From OCS116 cluster bacterium AG-390-A19 (GTDB lineage Bacteria; Pseudomonadota; Alphaproteobacteria; MED-G09), in NCBI GenBank assembly GCA_003278145.1, contig QCGV01000009.1, positions 1-39,964 of the forward strand: a DNA stretch of 39,964 nucleotides, given 5' to 3'. The notes under the pieces were generated by a model. The model ran no database searches. It had not been told where the DNA came from and saw nothing but the letters and a program-made list of their open reading frames with translations. Shown here one piece after another: positions 23,500 through 32,657 of the stretch (within the stretch, counting starts at the first letter, position 1; the number at the start of each line of letters is the position of its first letter). The position numbers and the translations under genes were made by a program.

Positions 23500-24195
23500 T
23501 TACCAAGGGTGAATTTCACCATTCCATTTATAGAAATTTCCTGAGTCTTCTTTTTTTAATCCAGATAAAACATTTCTAATACCAGATGCGCTTTCCTCAG
23601 CAGTTATTTCTGCAGCAGGCCCGCCCATATCTGTTTGAACCCATCCTGGGTGCATAATAGATACAATTATAGGATCTTCAGCCCAATCAAGTGCTAGAAT
23701 TTGACCAACTTTGCTTACTGCTGCTTTAGTTGTTGAGTAAACATACATTCCACCCATTGGCCAAGTGGAAGCTGCCAATTGACTTGATAAAATCATAAGA
23801 TTTCCATTTCCAGATGCAGATAAATTCTCTTTAAAAGATCGCGCAACCAAAAGTGGACCAATAGTATTTATATTTAATGTTCTATGCCATTCATCAAGAT
23901 CGACATTATCAATTGTTTGATTTTCAGGCATTCCACCAACATAACCAGCAACAATAATAATACTATCAATAGCATCTTTACCAATACGACTCGCTGCAGA
24001 TTCTATGGATGATGACTCAGCGATATCTAGTTCTTCAATTCTAATATTATCTGATCCTGCTGATAATTCATCAAGTTGCGACGCAGCACCAAGATCTCTT
24101 GCGCAAGCTATAACTGTATTACCTTCTTCAGCATATTGTTTAGTTAATTCTAGACCAATTCCTCGTGTTGCTCCAACAATCATGACAGTAGACAT
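23500..24195 (-). CDS. SDR-family oxidoreductase (C-factor-like)
   Basis: This 231-residue SDR starts at the ATG 24195, which has GGAGG five bases upstream. The in-frame TTG four codons earlier lies in that site. Motifs are VGATRGIG (7-14), S137 or S138 in LSSQ, Y153-S-T-T-K157, and HPGWVQTDMGG. This arrangement fits the C-factor/sniffer-like subfamily of SDRs that reduce carbonyls with NADPH. It pairs with the atypical SDR downstream, an arrangement seen again only loosely elsewhere here. The substrate is unknown. Confidence 0.9.
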   Translation of the reverse strand: MSTVMIVGATRGIGLELTKQYAEEGNTVIACARDLGAASQLDELSAGSDNIRIEELDIAESSSIESAASRIGKDAIDSIIIVAGYVGGMPENQTIDNVDLDEWHRTLNINTIGPLLVARSFKENLSASGNGNLMILSSQLAASTWPMGGMYVYSTTKAAVSKVGQILALDWAEDPIIVSIMHPGWVQTDMGGPAAEITAEESASGIRNVLSGLKKEDSGNFYKWNGEIHPW

Positions 24196-24263
24196 TTTTT
24201 CCTCCAATAAAAATTCTTAGCTACCTTACTTTGAAATACTTAAAATAAAAATAGATAATATTA

Positions 24264-25214
24264 TTAATTGAATAAATTTTTATTTTTTTTAAAAGAATAT
24301 TTTAAATTATTTTCCCTATATATAACTATATCTGCCTGGCCAGGCATCTCATCTAATATATGCCTTGTAAGCCTTTCATAATGCATTACGAAATTTTTAA
24401 TTTGATTTTTAGTCATGATGTTTTTCAATAATTTTTTATCTTTTATTCCTTTAGACATAGTTTTTTCCTGAAGCCATCTATTTTCATAAACACTCTCCAT
24501 TTTTTCCACCTGAATAAAAATCAGTTTATCAAACCTATTAAATAAACTCTGATATTCACCAGCTAATTCATTATTGCTCCACTTTGCCCAAATTTGTTCA
24601 GGGTCCTTTTCTTTTTCTAATTTATTTAAAGGTGGTCTCCATTTATTCTTGGGTATAGGTTTGGCACCACCACACCATGCATCAAAAAAAATAAAATCAG
24701 GCCTGCCCTTATATTTCTGCCAATCTTTTTTTGGAAAATGTTTATCTTGAATTTTGGAAAAGGAAGGAATGTAAGTGATGGTGCTCGGCTTAGCTTTAAA
24801 TAGATTATTAATCGTCCTAATACCTAAATCAATATCATGTGTACCTGGTACGCCTCTTACACTGCAAAGAGGATGAATTTTTTTTGCAATTTTATCCCTT
24901 TCACTTTTTGTTTTATAAATATCATCGATAGAAAAACCTACCACCTTTCTTTTAAACATATCTTCCAAAACTTGTTGTATAAACAATGAGAGCGTAGTTT
25001 TACCTGAGCCCTGTCCACCAGTTAATCCTATTAAATATGGAGTATTTTTTCTATTAAATGAATTTAAGTAAAAGGATAATGGGATAACAATTTCTAAGAA
25101 GAAATCATCAGAAATATCTTCAATGTATAGCTCTTTAGCTAATCTAATAAGACCTGGTTTAGATTCAGTTAAAATTTTTTTAAAATCATCTTTTTTTGAC
25201 AAAGTTAAATTCAT
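24264..25214 (-). CDS. P-loop kinase, Tda10/D-glycerate 3-kinase-like
   Basis: This 316-residue kinase has a P-loop GGQGSGKTT (66-74), FSIDDIYKT and the block RGVPGTHDIDLG with FFDAWCGGA, all signatures of the glycerate kinase/Tda10 family (phosphoribulokinase-like fold). Plant-type members phosphorylate D-glycerate to 3-phosphoglycerate, which would be consistent with recycling of C2/C3 products such as glycolate or glycerate. It is preceded by a Rieske gene after 13 bases and followed by SDRs after 68 bases. Co-transcription is likely, but the link to ring cleavage is speculative. Confidence 0.85.
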   Translation of the reverse strand: MNLTLSKKDDFKKILTESKPGLIRLAKELYIEDISDDFFLEIVIPLSFYLNSFNRKNTPYLIGLTGGQGSGKTTLSLFIQQVLEDMFKRKVVGFSIDDIYKTKSERDKIAKKIHPLCSVRGVPGTHDIDLGIRTINNLFKAKPSTITYIPSFSKIQDKHFPKKDWQKYKGRPDFIFFDAWCGGAKPIPKNKWRPPLNKLEKEKDPEQIWAKWSNNELAGEYQSLFNRFDKLIFIQVEKMESVYENRWLQEKTMSKGIKDKKLLKNIMTKNQIKNFVMHYERLTRHILDEMPGQADIVIYRENNLKYSFKKNKNLFN

Positions 25215-25227
25215 ATTTAAAATTTAT

Positions 25228-26454
25228 TTAGACCTCAATAAAAGGATCCAAAACATTTGGGACTTGGATATTTTCAGGTAAATTATCTCTTCCAATCCAA
25301 TCATCTATAACTTGATGATAGTAATAAATTCTTCTTTCTTGATAATTTAATGGCATAGTCTCAAAAACTCCAGCGTCATGAGATCTTTGCATAGGTTCTA
25401 AATTTTGAAAATCTTCATCCATAATAGAATCAAATGAAGTCTCCTGCTCATTCCAATAATCAGGTTTTTCATCTCCGGGCCATTTAGGTGCTAACTGAGT
25501 CCACTCGAATTCTGTTTCCCTAAGTCCCTTTGGCCAAAATAGAATTGCTGGATAACCTGAAGTATCAGTTGGCGTAATAAAGTTTGGAAACATTCCATAA
25601 GCAACATTTGTTTGGGCATGAATCTTATCACATGTCTCTATGTATGGAACATAATCAGACTCCTCTGCACCTAAGAATCCTCCATCTAAATTCATTTTCT
25701 TAGGAGTAACCATTCTTGAATGACCATTTTTTAATAATCCTGCCGCCATGGCATTACCATCAAGTAAAATATTTACAGTATCCTTATGAATGGTTGGAGC
25801 ATGATAGACCTCCATAAAAGCATCTAAACATGTTTTCCAATTAGCTTTAACTGTTATATTTTTTTTATAAACTGTTATTAAGTCTGAGCTATTAAAACAC
25901 TCTAACTCTTTAGCAACTGGATTGAGAAAATCAATTAAATCTCCTGGATCACTGTCAGATAAAGAAATATAAACCCATCCACCCCACGTATCACAGAAAA
26001 CCTTTTTAAGTTTCTTACAAGAAATATCAAAATCCTTAAAGTCCCTCATATCAGGAACTTTTACTAAATCTCCGTTCAAATCATATGTCCAGCTATGATA
26101 TTGGCAGCGTAATAAATTAGTATTACCCTTGCTATCCCTTACAACAGGAGCGCCTCTATGCATGCATGTATTATAAAATGCCTTAATAGATAGATCTTTT
26201 TGTCTAACAACTAAAATATCCTTATTAAGTTTATTCCAAATTTTATAATCTCCTGGATTAGGGATCTCATCTTCCCTAAAAACCATCAACCAGGACTTAT
26301 AAAAAATTTTCTCCATTTCAAGATTGTATAAATTTAGATCTGTATACCTCTTGCCTGGAATTTCTGGGAGCTTTGGAAAATCTTCGGGAGGAGAATTTCT
26401 AGTCCTCTCATAATCTATTTTATCCCATATCTCTTGAATTTTTTTAGCATCCAT
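25228..26454 (-). CDS. Rieske ring-hydroxylating oxygenase, alpha subunit (third)
   Basis: This 408-residue protein has the Rieske ligands C97-M-H99-R-G and C117-Q-Y-H120-S-W. The catalytic motif is ANWKTCLDAFMEVYHAPTIH with D211 as bridging Asp, E215, and iron ligands H218 and H223. The overall length is usual for an alpha subunit. A very strong GGGAGGGGG site lies before the ATG, 71 bases after the SelO stop. No NTF2-like partner lies next to it, unlike the other two. The substrate is unknown; demethylase or ring-hydroxylation are both possible. Confidence 0.94.
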   Translation of the reverse strand: MDAKKIQEIWDKIDYERTRNSPPEDFPKLPEIPGKRYTDLNLYNLEMEKIFYKSWLMVFREDEIPNPGDYKIWNKLNKDILVVRQKDLSIKAFYNTCMHRGAPVVRDSKGNTNLLRCQYHSWTYDLNGDLVKVPDMRDFKDFDISCKKLKKVFCDTWGGWVYISLSDSDPGDLIDFLNPVAKELECFNSSDLITVYKKNITVKANWKTCLDAFMEVYHAPTIHKDTVNILLDGNAMAAGLLKNGHSRMVTPKKMNLDGGFLGAEESDYVPYIETCDKIHAQTNVAYGMFPNFITPTDTSGYPAILFWPKGLRETEFEWTQLAPKWPGDEKPDYWNEQETSFDSIMDEDFQNLEPMQRSHDAGVFETMPLNYQERRIYYYHQVIDDWIGRDNLPENIQVPNVLDPFIEV

Positions 26455-26525
26455 AGCCTAAACCCCCTCCCAGTAAGTTACTATAAATTTACTTTAATAC
26501 AAGAAAATTGCCTAAGGATAAAATC

Positions 26526-27992
26526 CTATGTTCCGCAGAATGTCTTGTATGGTTTATTTGTTATAGGTGCTGGCAAGGTGTATTTCTCAGAATTTGGTTT
26601 TTCATTATATGGATTAACCAAAATGTCGTAAAATTCATGGAACGGCTGAAAGTTTTTTTCGAATAATGCTTTAGACAAAACATCCTCAACAATATGATTT
26701 CTTGGAATATAGAGCGGATTATTTTTATTCAATTTTAATAAAAAAGATTCATCTAATTTACTATCTTCTTTAATTCTACCTTTCCACGTAATAACCCATT
26801 TGTTAATTTTTTCTTTTGATTTAAACAAATTATAAAATAAATTTTCATCACCAATTATAAGTTCAGACAAGTATCTGAAGGTTAGGGTAAAATCAGCATT
26901 ATTTTCACTCATTATATCTAAAAGGTTATTTAATAATTTTAAATCGTCATTTTTAATAACTGTAATACCAATTTTTTTTGCCATTATTTTAAGCCACTCT
27001 TGCTCATAGGAAGATTTAATTGAGATTATTTTTTCTGATAATAACTTAATAGCTCTATCTTGATCTTTATCTATTAAGGGAATTAATGTTTCTGCAAATC
27101 TTGCTAGATTCCATGATAGAATTAATGGCTGGTTCGAATAAGCATAACGTCCTTGAGTATCTATTGAGCTAAAAAAAGTATTTGGGTCATATCTGTCCAT
27201 AAAAGCACAAGGTCCATAATCAATTGTTTCTCCAGAAATTGTCATATTATCAGTATTCATTACACCATGAATAAATCCTATACTCATCCATTTTGAAATT
27301 AAGCTTATTTGAGAGTCACAAACAGCTTCAAAAAATTCTAAATATTTATTCTTTTTCTCGGGTAATTTTAAATAATGACGATTAATTGAATAATCAGCCA
27401 AAGCTTGAATTTTATTTAAGTCCCCTGTTGTGCTGGCATACTGAAATGTTCCTATCCTAATATGACTTGAAGCCACCCTAGTTAAAATACCTCCAGGCAA
27501 ATTACTCTCTCTAAAAACATCCTCGCCTGTAGAAACTGCCGCTAAAGCTCTTGTTGTAGGAATACCCAGAGAATACATAGATTCACTTATAAGGTACTCC
27601 CTTAAAACAGGTCCAAGAGATGACTTACCATCACCACCTCTTGAAAAAACAGTTCTACCAGAACCTTTTAATTGAACATCCCTTCTTATTTTCTTTTTAT
27701 CGACTACTTCGCCTAATAAAATCGCCCTACCATCGCCAAGTAGAGGAGAAAAACCTCCAAACTGATGTCCTGAATATGCCTGAGAAATAGGTTTTGAACC
27801 ATTGGGAACAGTATTTCCTGAAAAAATAGAAAGACCTTCATCAGATTCTAATTTAAGCCACTCAGGACCAAGATCTTGAGCAAGCTCTAAATTAAACTTT
27901 ATTAGAAATGGGGAAGGTGAATTGTTTGCCTTGGAAGACTCATAAAAACCCTTTAACTCATTAGCAAAAGTATTCTCAAAGTTTAATTTCAA
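26526..27992 (-). CDS. selO: Protein adenylyltransferase SelO (UPF0061/YdiU)
   Basis: This 488-residue pseudokinase-fold enzyme attaches AMP to proteins, including redox proteins, in the known members. Blocks visible are YSGHQFGGFSPLLGDGRAI, QLKGSGRTVFSRGGDGKSSL, NTDNMTISGETIDYGPCAFM and the end PYKTFCGT. The penultimate-region Cys is where eukaryotic SelO has selenocysteine. The start is TTG with AAGG eight bases upstream; no ATG follows until far inside conserved sequence. It lies 15 bases after the crotonase gene. Its role is likely stress-related and may not be tied to the pathway genes. Confidence 0.94.
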   Translation of the reverse strand: MKLNFENTFANELKGFYESSKANNSPSPFLIKFNLELAQDLGPEWLKLESDEGLSIFSGNTVPNGSKPISQAYSGHQFGGFSPLLGDGRAILLGEVVDKKKIRRDVQLKGSGRTVFSRGGDGKSSLGPVLREYLISESMYSLGIPTTRALAAVSTGEDVFRESNLPGGILTRVASSHIRIGTFQYASTTGDLNKIQALADYSINRHYLKLPEKKNKYLEFFEAVCDSQISLISKWMSIGFIHGVMNTDNMTISGETIDYGPCAFMDRYDPNTFFSSIDTQGRYAYSNQPLILSWNLARFAETLIPLIDKDQDRAIKLLSEKIISIKSSYEQEWLKIMAKKIGITVIKNDDLKLLNNLLDIMSENNADFTLTFRYLSELIIGDENLFYNLFKSKEKINKWVITWKGRIKEDSKLDESFLLKLNKNNPLYIPRNHIVEDVLSKALFEKNFQPFHEFYDILVNPYNEKPNSEKYTLPAPITNKPYKTFCGT

Positions 27993-28007
27993 AATTTTAA
28001 CCTTAAA

Positions 28008-28784
28008 TTACTTAAATTCTGATAAACGTTCATTTGTATCTTTTATTTCAGGATACTCTCTATCAAGTTCTGCTTTCAGGGCTTCATCTAAACCCAAGCC
28101 AGATTGGGCTAAATTATATAGATCCTTAAAAGCAGTAACAGCCTCTTTAGAGTTGGAAGAAATTTGAGAAGATATTTTATCAACTAAACTATCCAAATCT
28201 TCTTTATTTTTCTCTGCTCTATTTGCAAGTCCAACCCTTACAGCCTCATCTCCTAAAATAATTCTTGCGGAATAAGACATTTCTTTTGCTAGACGAACTC
28301 CTACAGCTTGCGATAGAGTCTGAGACATTCCCCATGTTGGTCTTAGACCAAATTTAGCATGTGTATCGCCAAACTTTGTATCATCCGTAGTAAAAATAAA
28401 ATCACAATGAAGTGCCATTTCTAAAGCACCTGTAAAACAAGCTCCATGAACTTTTGCAATAACTGGGCATCTACTTTTTCTAATAGTATTCCATGTTAGC
28501 TCTGCAGGTTTATCAAAAATATCACCAATTTTTCCTGCTTTAGGATCAATACCTTGGAGAACCTTTAAATCAACGCCAGCTGAGAATGCCCTACCCTTAC
28601 CCTCAATAACAATAACAGATATATTGTCGTCATTTTCTGTATTCACAATTAACTGCCTAATACCGTCGAGCATTTCAGGTCTTATAGAATTTAATGCATC
28701 TGGTCTGTTTAGTGTAATTGTTAATACTTGGCCATTAACATTTGATAATAAATAATCTGTTGGGCTTAAATATTTTTCACTCAT
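28008..28784 (-). CDS. Enoyl-CoA hydratase/isomerase (crotonase)
   Basis: This 258-residue crotonase-fold protein has the oxyanion-hole loops GRAFSAGVDLKVL and GACFTGALEMALHCDF, then TKFGDTHAKFGLRPTWGMSQ, typical of the family. The Glu in GALEM and Asp/Thr in DTHAK lie near the usual catalytic positions, but the pattern is not diagnostic for hydratase over isomerase. It acts on acyl-CoA thioesters in the cytoplasm and suits beta-oxidation-like side-chain breakdown. AAGGA precedes the ATG. It lies between the GNAT and SelO genes at short spacing. Confidence 0.92.
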   Translation of the reverse strand: MSEKYLSPTDYLLSNVNGQVLTITLNRPDALNSIRPEMLDGIRQLIVNTENDDNISVIVIEGKGRAFSAGVDLKVLQGIDPKAGKIGDIFDKPAELTWNTIRKSRCPVIAKVHGACFTGALEMALHCDFIFTTDDTKFGDTHAKFGLRPTWGMSQTLSQAVGVRLAKEMSYSARIILGDEAVRVGLANRAEKNKEDLDSLVDKISSQISSNSKEAVTAFKDLYNLAQSGLGLDEALKAELDREYPEIKDTNERLSEFK

Positions 28785-28794
28785 TATAATTCCT

Positions 28795-29382
28795 TTAATT
28801 TTTGCTTTCTCTAATCATTGGGAATGCCGGAGGAGAGTCATTAATTTGTATTTTCCCTATACACTCAAAACCATGTCTTTCATAAAGAGACATATTTCTC
28901 TCACTGGATGCCTCTAGATAAGCTCTTTCTTTTTTTTCATCAATCATTTTCAAAGCTTCTTTTAAAATAAATGATCCTATACCAGATCCTTGTTTAGATG
29001 GATCGACAGCAATGAAAGCTAAATACCATGCATCTTTTGGATGATATTCAGAAAACTCTTCAAAAAATTTTAATGCATCTTCCAACCTATTATCTGGAAT
29101 AGATTCAAATGTTGAATGCAAGACAGTATCATCAAATTCGAAGCCAGGTGGATGCCATAATGAAGTCCCATGAAAATTTTTCTCAGAAAATACAATGTTA
29201 TTTTTAAAAGATTCTTTTGAAAACTCTTCCATCCAAAGATCGAAACTCTTCAAAAAAGAGTTTGCTGATGGAAAAACCCATCTCAATAAGTCGTCATTAG
29301 AAAATCCTAGTTTAAGTACACTTTTAACTTGCTCTTTATCTTTTTCTTCAGCTCTAATGATTTCAGGTAATTTCTTTTCCAT
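28795..29382 (-). CDS. GNAT-family N-acetyltransferase
   Basis: This 195-residue protein has the GNAT acetyl-CoA loop KQGSGIGSFILKEAL and YLEASSERNMSLYERHGF near the C-terminus, both typical. The substrate is unknown. The ATG overlaps the stop of the upstream membrane-protein gene by one base (TAATG), so the two are coupled. The N-terminal half (KVxxxxxLGFSNDDLLRWVFP) fits the broad family of putative acetyltransferases with a variable acceptor domain. Confidence 0.88.
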   Translation of the reverse strand: MEKKLPEIIRAEEKDKEQVKSVLKLGFSNDDLLRWVFPSANSFLKSFDLWMEEFSKESFKNNIVFSEKNFHGTSLWHPPGFEFDDTVLHSTFESIPDNRLEDALKFFEEFSEYHPKDAWYLAFIAVDPSKQGSGIGSFILKEALKMIDEKKERAYLEASSERNMSLYERHGFECIGKIQINDSPPAFPMIRESKN

Positions 29383-29879
29383 TACTGAGCCCTATAAAAT
29401 ATTGTTCTAACAAAGGCTATAGAACCCTGTACCAAAAATAGCATTAAACAAAAAACATAAAAATTTTCTTTAGCCTCTATAAAATCAAGAATCATTAGAC
29501 CAGAAATTAAAAAATTTACAGCTAATACACCCATTTGAATTGTAAACAAAGGTAATGGAAATAAGTCTGAATATCCTTGTATCCTTAAACTAATCACCCT
29601 TTTGGGGAAGATGAAAAGTCCTAATACCGAATATAAACACAATATCCAATTAACAATCAACCATGATGTTTCATTATGGATATTGCCAAAAACAGCAAAT
29701 GGTATCAGTGCACAAAACATAGCCCCAATAGAAGAATATGATAATAATTGAATACGAAAATTATCTGGTGCAGTGAATCCATCGCTTTTTCTACTTAAAC
29801 CAATTAATATTGCTGAAAAGCCAAGAATACCAAGGGCAATTTCAGCAATTAGTTGTAAAGCATGAAAATTAGGATCCAT
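29382..29879 (-). CDS. Integral membrane protein of unknown function, about four to five helices
   Basis: This 165-residue protein has hydrophobic segments around 8-26, 45-66, 72-92, 105-125 and 136-157. The start HALQLIAEIALGILGFSAIL, then GLSRK, resembles small bacterial membrane proteins of unknown function that begin with an AEI-x-GF helix. No domain name is assigned. The stop overlaps the GNAT start (TAATG), and the start lies five bases after the NmrA-like gene stop, so it belongs to that operon. Confidence 0.75.
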   Translation of the reverse strand: MDPNFHALQLIAEIALGILGFSAILIGLSRKSDGFTAPDNFRIQLLSYSSIGAMFCALIPFAVFGNIHNETSWLIVNWILCLYSVLGLFIFPKRVISLRIQGYSDLFPLPLFTIQMGVLAVNFLISGLMILDFIEAKENFYVFCLMLFLVQGSIAFVRTIFYRAQ

Positions 29880-29884
29880 TAAAA

Positions 29885-30838
29885 CTAACCAGCAGTTGTA
29901 TCTAACTCTTCATCCCAATCCTGTTGGCTTATCCACTCACTAAATGGGGTTAACTTAATTGGTATCTCCTTTAAAACTGGCTCCATATCGACCTTGAATG
30001 GTTTGTGTTCTGAAACGTTATTAAATCTATAAAAATCACTCATACTATCAATAAATGCATCTCTATCGGCAGATCTGCCACCCCTATCCTCTTCAGAAGT
30101 ATCTTTATAAAAAATATCATAAAGACGATTAGAAAAGTCTTCTAAATTCAATTCCTCATATTTAATTGGTCTTCCAAAATGTCCAGATAATAAATCTGCA
30201 ACTCTTGGTGGAACGAAAACCTCTGGGCCACCAATATTAATACATCTTCCAACAAGATCATCTCTATCAATAGCTGCAATCATAAATTTAGCAACATCGT
30301 CAAGACAAATCCAACTGGCTTCCAAGTTAGGATTATGCGGATATGTATATAAATCTTTCTCTAAAATATCTTTTCTTGCCCAATCGGTAAGAAGATTATC
30401 CATGAATAAAACTGGTTGAAAAGTCGTTGTCTGAACACCGCCTTGCATTAACATATTGACCATTAATCTGACACTATCATAGCCAGCTTGACCAACTTCT
30501 CCAAGCTCCTCAGGTGGTCCCCAACAACAAGTATTATAAATAATGCGTCTAACATTTGCTCTTTTAGCAGCACTGCCAACAGTTGCCGCAAAATCTAGAG
30601 CTTTATGAGACTCTTCAAATGATGGTCGAGTATAAAAAACAGTATCAGCACCAACGCATGCTTCATAAATTGAATCTGGATCATTATAATCAGCACTTAC
30701 AACCTCAACTCCATCAAATTTAGCCATTCTTTCTGGATTTCTTGTAGTTGCTCTAACACTGTAACCAGCCTTCAATAATTGTCTTACTTGAGCCAAACCT
30801 GGTCTTCCACTTGCACTTAATACTGTTACTAAAGTCAT
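29885..30838 (-). CDS. NmrA-like NAD(P)-binding protein
   Basis: This 317-residue atypical SDR of the NmrA group has the loop SASGRPGLAQV (8-18), RATTRNPERM and ADTVFYTRPSFEE, and a C-terminal region without a YxxxK motif. NmrA proteins sense NAD(P) redox state or reduce quinones and ketones (QOR2-like). AGGAGAG precedes the ATG. It begins the long minus-strand run down to 22091. It is divergent from the NTF2-like gene at 31037, and a 198-base region lies between. Confidence 0.85.
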   Translation of the reverse strand: MTLVTVLSASGRPGLAQVRQLLKAGYSVRATTRNPERMAKFDGVEVVSADYNDPDSIYEACVGADTVFYTRPSFEESHKALDFAATVGSAAKRANVRRIIYNTCCWGPPEELGEVGQAGYDSVRLMVNMLMQGGVQTTTFQPVLFMDNLLTDWARKDILEKDLYTYPHNPNLEASWICLDDVAKFMIAAIDRDDLVGRCINIGGPEVFVPPRVADLLSGHFGRPIKYEELNLEDFSNRLYDIFYKDTSEEDRGGRSADRDAFIDSMSDFYRFNNVSEHKPFKVDMEPVLKEIPIKLTPFSEWISQQDWDEELDTTAG

Positions 30839-31036
30839 TATTCTCTCCTATAATTTTTATAAAATTTATAATAAAAATCCCTTAATACTTTCATATTAAA
30901 ACCATTAATAAAAAAAAGTAAACGATAGTCTAAATCTTATTTTGAAAATAAAAATTTCTATTTTTAATAACTAAAACTATTTTAAGTCTTTAAAAATTTA
31001 TGCTTAAATAAAAATCTATTTTATAGGGGAATGTAA
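30839..31036. promoter_or_regulatory. Divergent intergenic region upstream of NmrA-like and NTF2-like genes
   Basis: This is the largest gap in the window at 198 bases. It carries ribosome-binding sites AGGAGAG for the minus gene and AGGGG for the + gene. TGCTTAAAT near 31000-31008 is a possible extended -10 element for +, but the -35 region is poor. I saw no strong hairpin, repeat or open frame with a start and Shine-Dalgarno sequence. No transcription factor gene is adjacent. Confidence 0.45.
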
Positions 31037-31453
31037 ATGAGTAATGAAAATAATGTTGCAGATAGAATTGCCTTACAAGACGTTATGCTAAAATATGCTG
31101 CAGGAGTTGATGAAAGAGATTTTGATCTATATGCATCATGTTTTTTAGAAAATGTTGAAGTTGTAGATTTCGGAGAAGCTCCAATTAGTGGGAGAGATGA
31201 GTGGGTTGAATATGTAAAAGGTGCGTTGGATAATTATGGACCTACTCAACACATGCTGGGTCCTCAGTTAGCTACAATTGATGGAGATAATGCTCATTGC
31301 AGAACAGATGTTCAAGCCCTTCATTATCTAAAACAACCTGAAGGTGAAATACTTACACTTTGGGCAACTTATGAAACTGATATGGTACGTACTGGAGAAG
31401 GTTGGAAAATATCCAAACATAGACTTGTATCAAGAGGTATTAGACAACAATAA
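31037..31453 (+). CDS. SnoaL/NTF2-like protein
   Basis: This 138-residue protein has the N-terminal helix NNVADRIALQDVMLKYAAGVDERDF, then FLENVEVVDFGEAPISGRDEW, and GEGWKISKHRLVSR, the usual SnoaL/NTF2 domain ending. It resembles the proteins at 10797 and 20129 in length and layout but has a more typical stand-alone SnoaL sequence. It may be an isomerase or dehydratase of a bicyclic or cyclic intermediate. It is the first gene of a + unit and is followed by a secreted protein of unknown function after 12 bases. Confidence 0.86.
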   Translation: MSNENNVADRIALQDVMLKYAAGVDERDFDLYASCFLENVEVVDFGEAPISGRDEWVEYVKGALDNYGPTQHMLGPQLATIDGDNAHCRTDVQALHYLKQPEGEILTLWATYETDMVRTGEGWKISKHRLVSRGIRQQ

Positions 31454-31465
31454 GAAAGGTATGAA

Positions 31466-32074
31466 ATGAAAAAATATTCAATAATAAGTTTACTTTTGGT
31501 TAATTTTTTAATTACTGGAGTTGTTTATGCTGGAAATTACGACAACACCTCAGAAGAGTGGCAAATACAAGCTTATTCAAGCGCAGCTCCAGATTTTATA
31601 GGAAATTATGCGACAATTATTGGTTCTAATGGGAAAGTCATAAGAGAAGGTTCTAATGGCTGGACTTGTATGGCGGGTAATGGCAGGCCATATCCAAAAA
31701 AAGGATGGAAAAATGCCCATGATGCTATGCCTACATGTAATGATAAAGAAGCTATGAAATGGATGAGCGCCTTCATGAAAAATGAAAAACCTAAGCTTGA
31801 TAAAGATGGTTGGATGTGGATGCTTCATGGTGATGTTGGAGAAGATAATCTTGTTGCAGGTGTTTTAAACAAAGAAGACTCTACTCCAGGACAATGGATT
31901 GAGTCAGGTCCACACCTAATGTTTATTCCGAAAGATATAAAATCTCTAGATAACTGGAATACTGATTTTACAACTGGAGAGCCTTATGTAATGTTCCCGG
32001 GAACTATGTATGCACATGTAATGATACCAGTTGAAGGATATTATAAGTACCAAAAAGAATCTGAACCAAAGTAA
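31466..32074 (+). CDS. Secreted protein of unknown function
   Basis: This 202-residue protein has a signal peptide (MKKYSIISLLLVNFLITGVV, cleavage after YA near residue 23). The mature part is rich in Trp, Met and Gly with WTCMAGNGRPYPKKGW and PTCND; the two Cys may form a disulfide. GDVGEDN and GPHLMFIPKDIKSLD are other distinctive blocks. I recognise the general type from proteobacterial genomes but cannot give a function. Its place between NTF2-like and SRPBCC genes suggests a periplasmic role in the same small-molecule pathway. Confidence 0.75.
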   Translation: MKKYSIISLLLVNFLITGVVYAGNYDNTSEEWQIQAYSSAAPDFIGNYATIIGSNGKVIREGSNGWTCMAGNGRPYPKKGWKNAHDAMPTCNDKEAMKWMSAFMKNEKPKLDKDGWMWMLHGDVGEDNLVAGVLNKEDSTPGQWIESGPHLMFIPKDIKSLDNWNTDFTTGEPYVMFPGTMYAHVMIPVEGYYKYQKESEPK

Positions 32075-32121
32075 GTTCATATCATTAAATCATTTCTATA
32101 AATAGATATATGAGTTAAAGA

Positions 32122-32607
32122 ATGAAAACTGTTGAAGTAATTCGTACTACTGAAATACCAGCAGAAATTATTTGGGATGAAATGAAACACTTTGATCGTG
32201 TGCTCAGATGGGTTCCTGGAGGGGATAAAAGTACAATTTCTGTCAAGGGTAAAGGTATAGGAGCAATTAGAGATATAAACTTAGTTACCCAAGGTTATGT
32301 TCAACACGAATTAGTTGCTTATGACGACGATGATTATTCATTTTCTTATAAACTTACAGATGGAAAACCTGTCGGAATGCAAGATTATGTAGTTGTTGCA
32401 AAAATTACCCCTATTAATGATCAAAAATCTGAAATTAAATGGACGGGTAAAGTTTCATCAGACAAAAGGCTAAAAGAAGATGATGTAGTAGTAGCATTAA
32501 CTACTGCACTAAATAATATGATTACTGGTTTAATAGCTTTAATTAATGAAGAAAAACCTATATTTGTTGATCAACCCCTAGAAGATTGGCAAAAAATTAA
32601 TCAATAG
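32122..32607 (+). CDS. SRPBCC (Bet v1/START-like) protein
   Basis: This 161-residue domain starts VEVIRTTEIPAEIIWDEM, followed by VLRWVPG, typical of polyketide cyclase/START-like ligand-binding folds. The C-terminal helix VVALTTALNNMITGLIALI is long and hydrophobic, as expected for the cavity-lining helix. It would bind or cyclise a hydrophobic small molecule. It lies 47 bases after the secreted protein gene and 50 bases before the FkbM gene. Confidence 0.87.
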   Translation: MKTVEVIRTTEIPAEIIWDEMKHFDRVLRWVPGGDKSTISVKGKGIGAIRDINLVTQGYVQHELVAYDDDDYSFSYKLTDGKPVGMQDYVVVAKITPINDQKSEIKWTGKVSSDKRLKEDDVVVALTTALNNMITGLIALINEEKPIFVDQPLEDWQKINQ

Positions 32608-32657
32608 AATTTTTTTTTAAACTCCTTTATTAATGATTTGTTACCTGAGGACACTAA

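Noticed and set aside
30839-31036. Possible RNA gene or riboswitch in the widest gap
   Set aside because: No tRNA-like arms, no G+C-rich stem and no T-tract were seen. It is uniformly A+T-rich.
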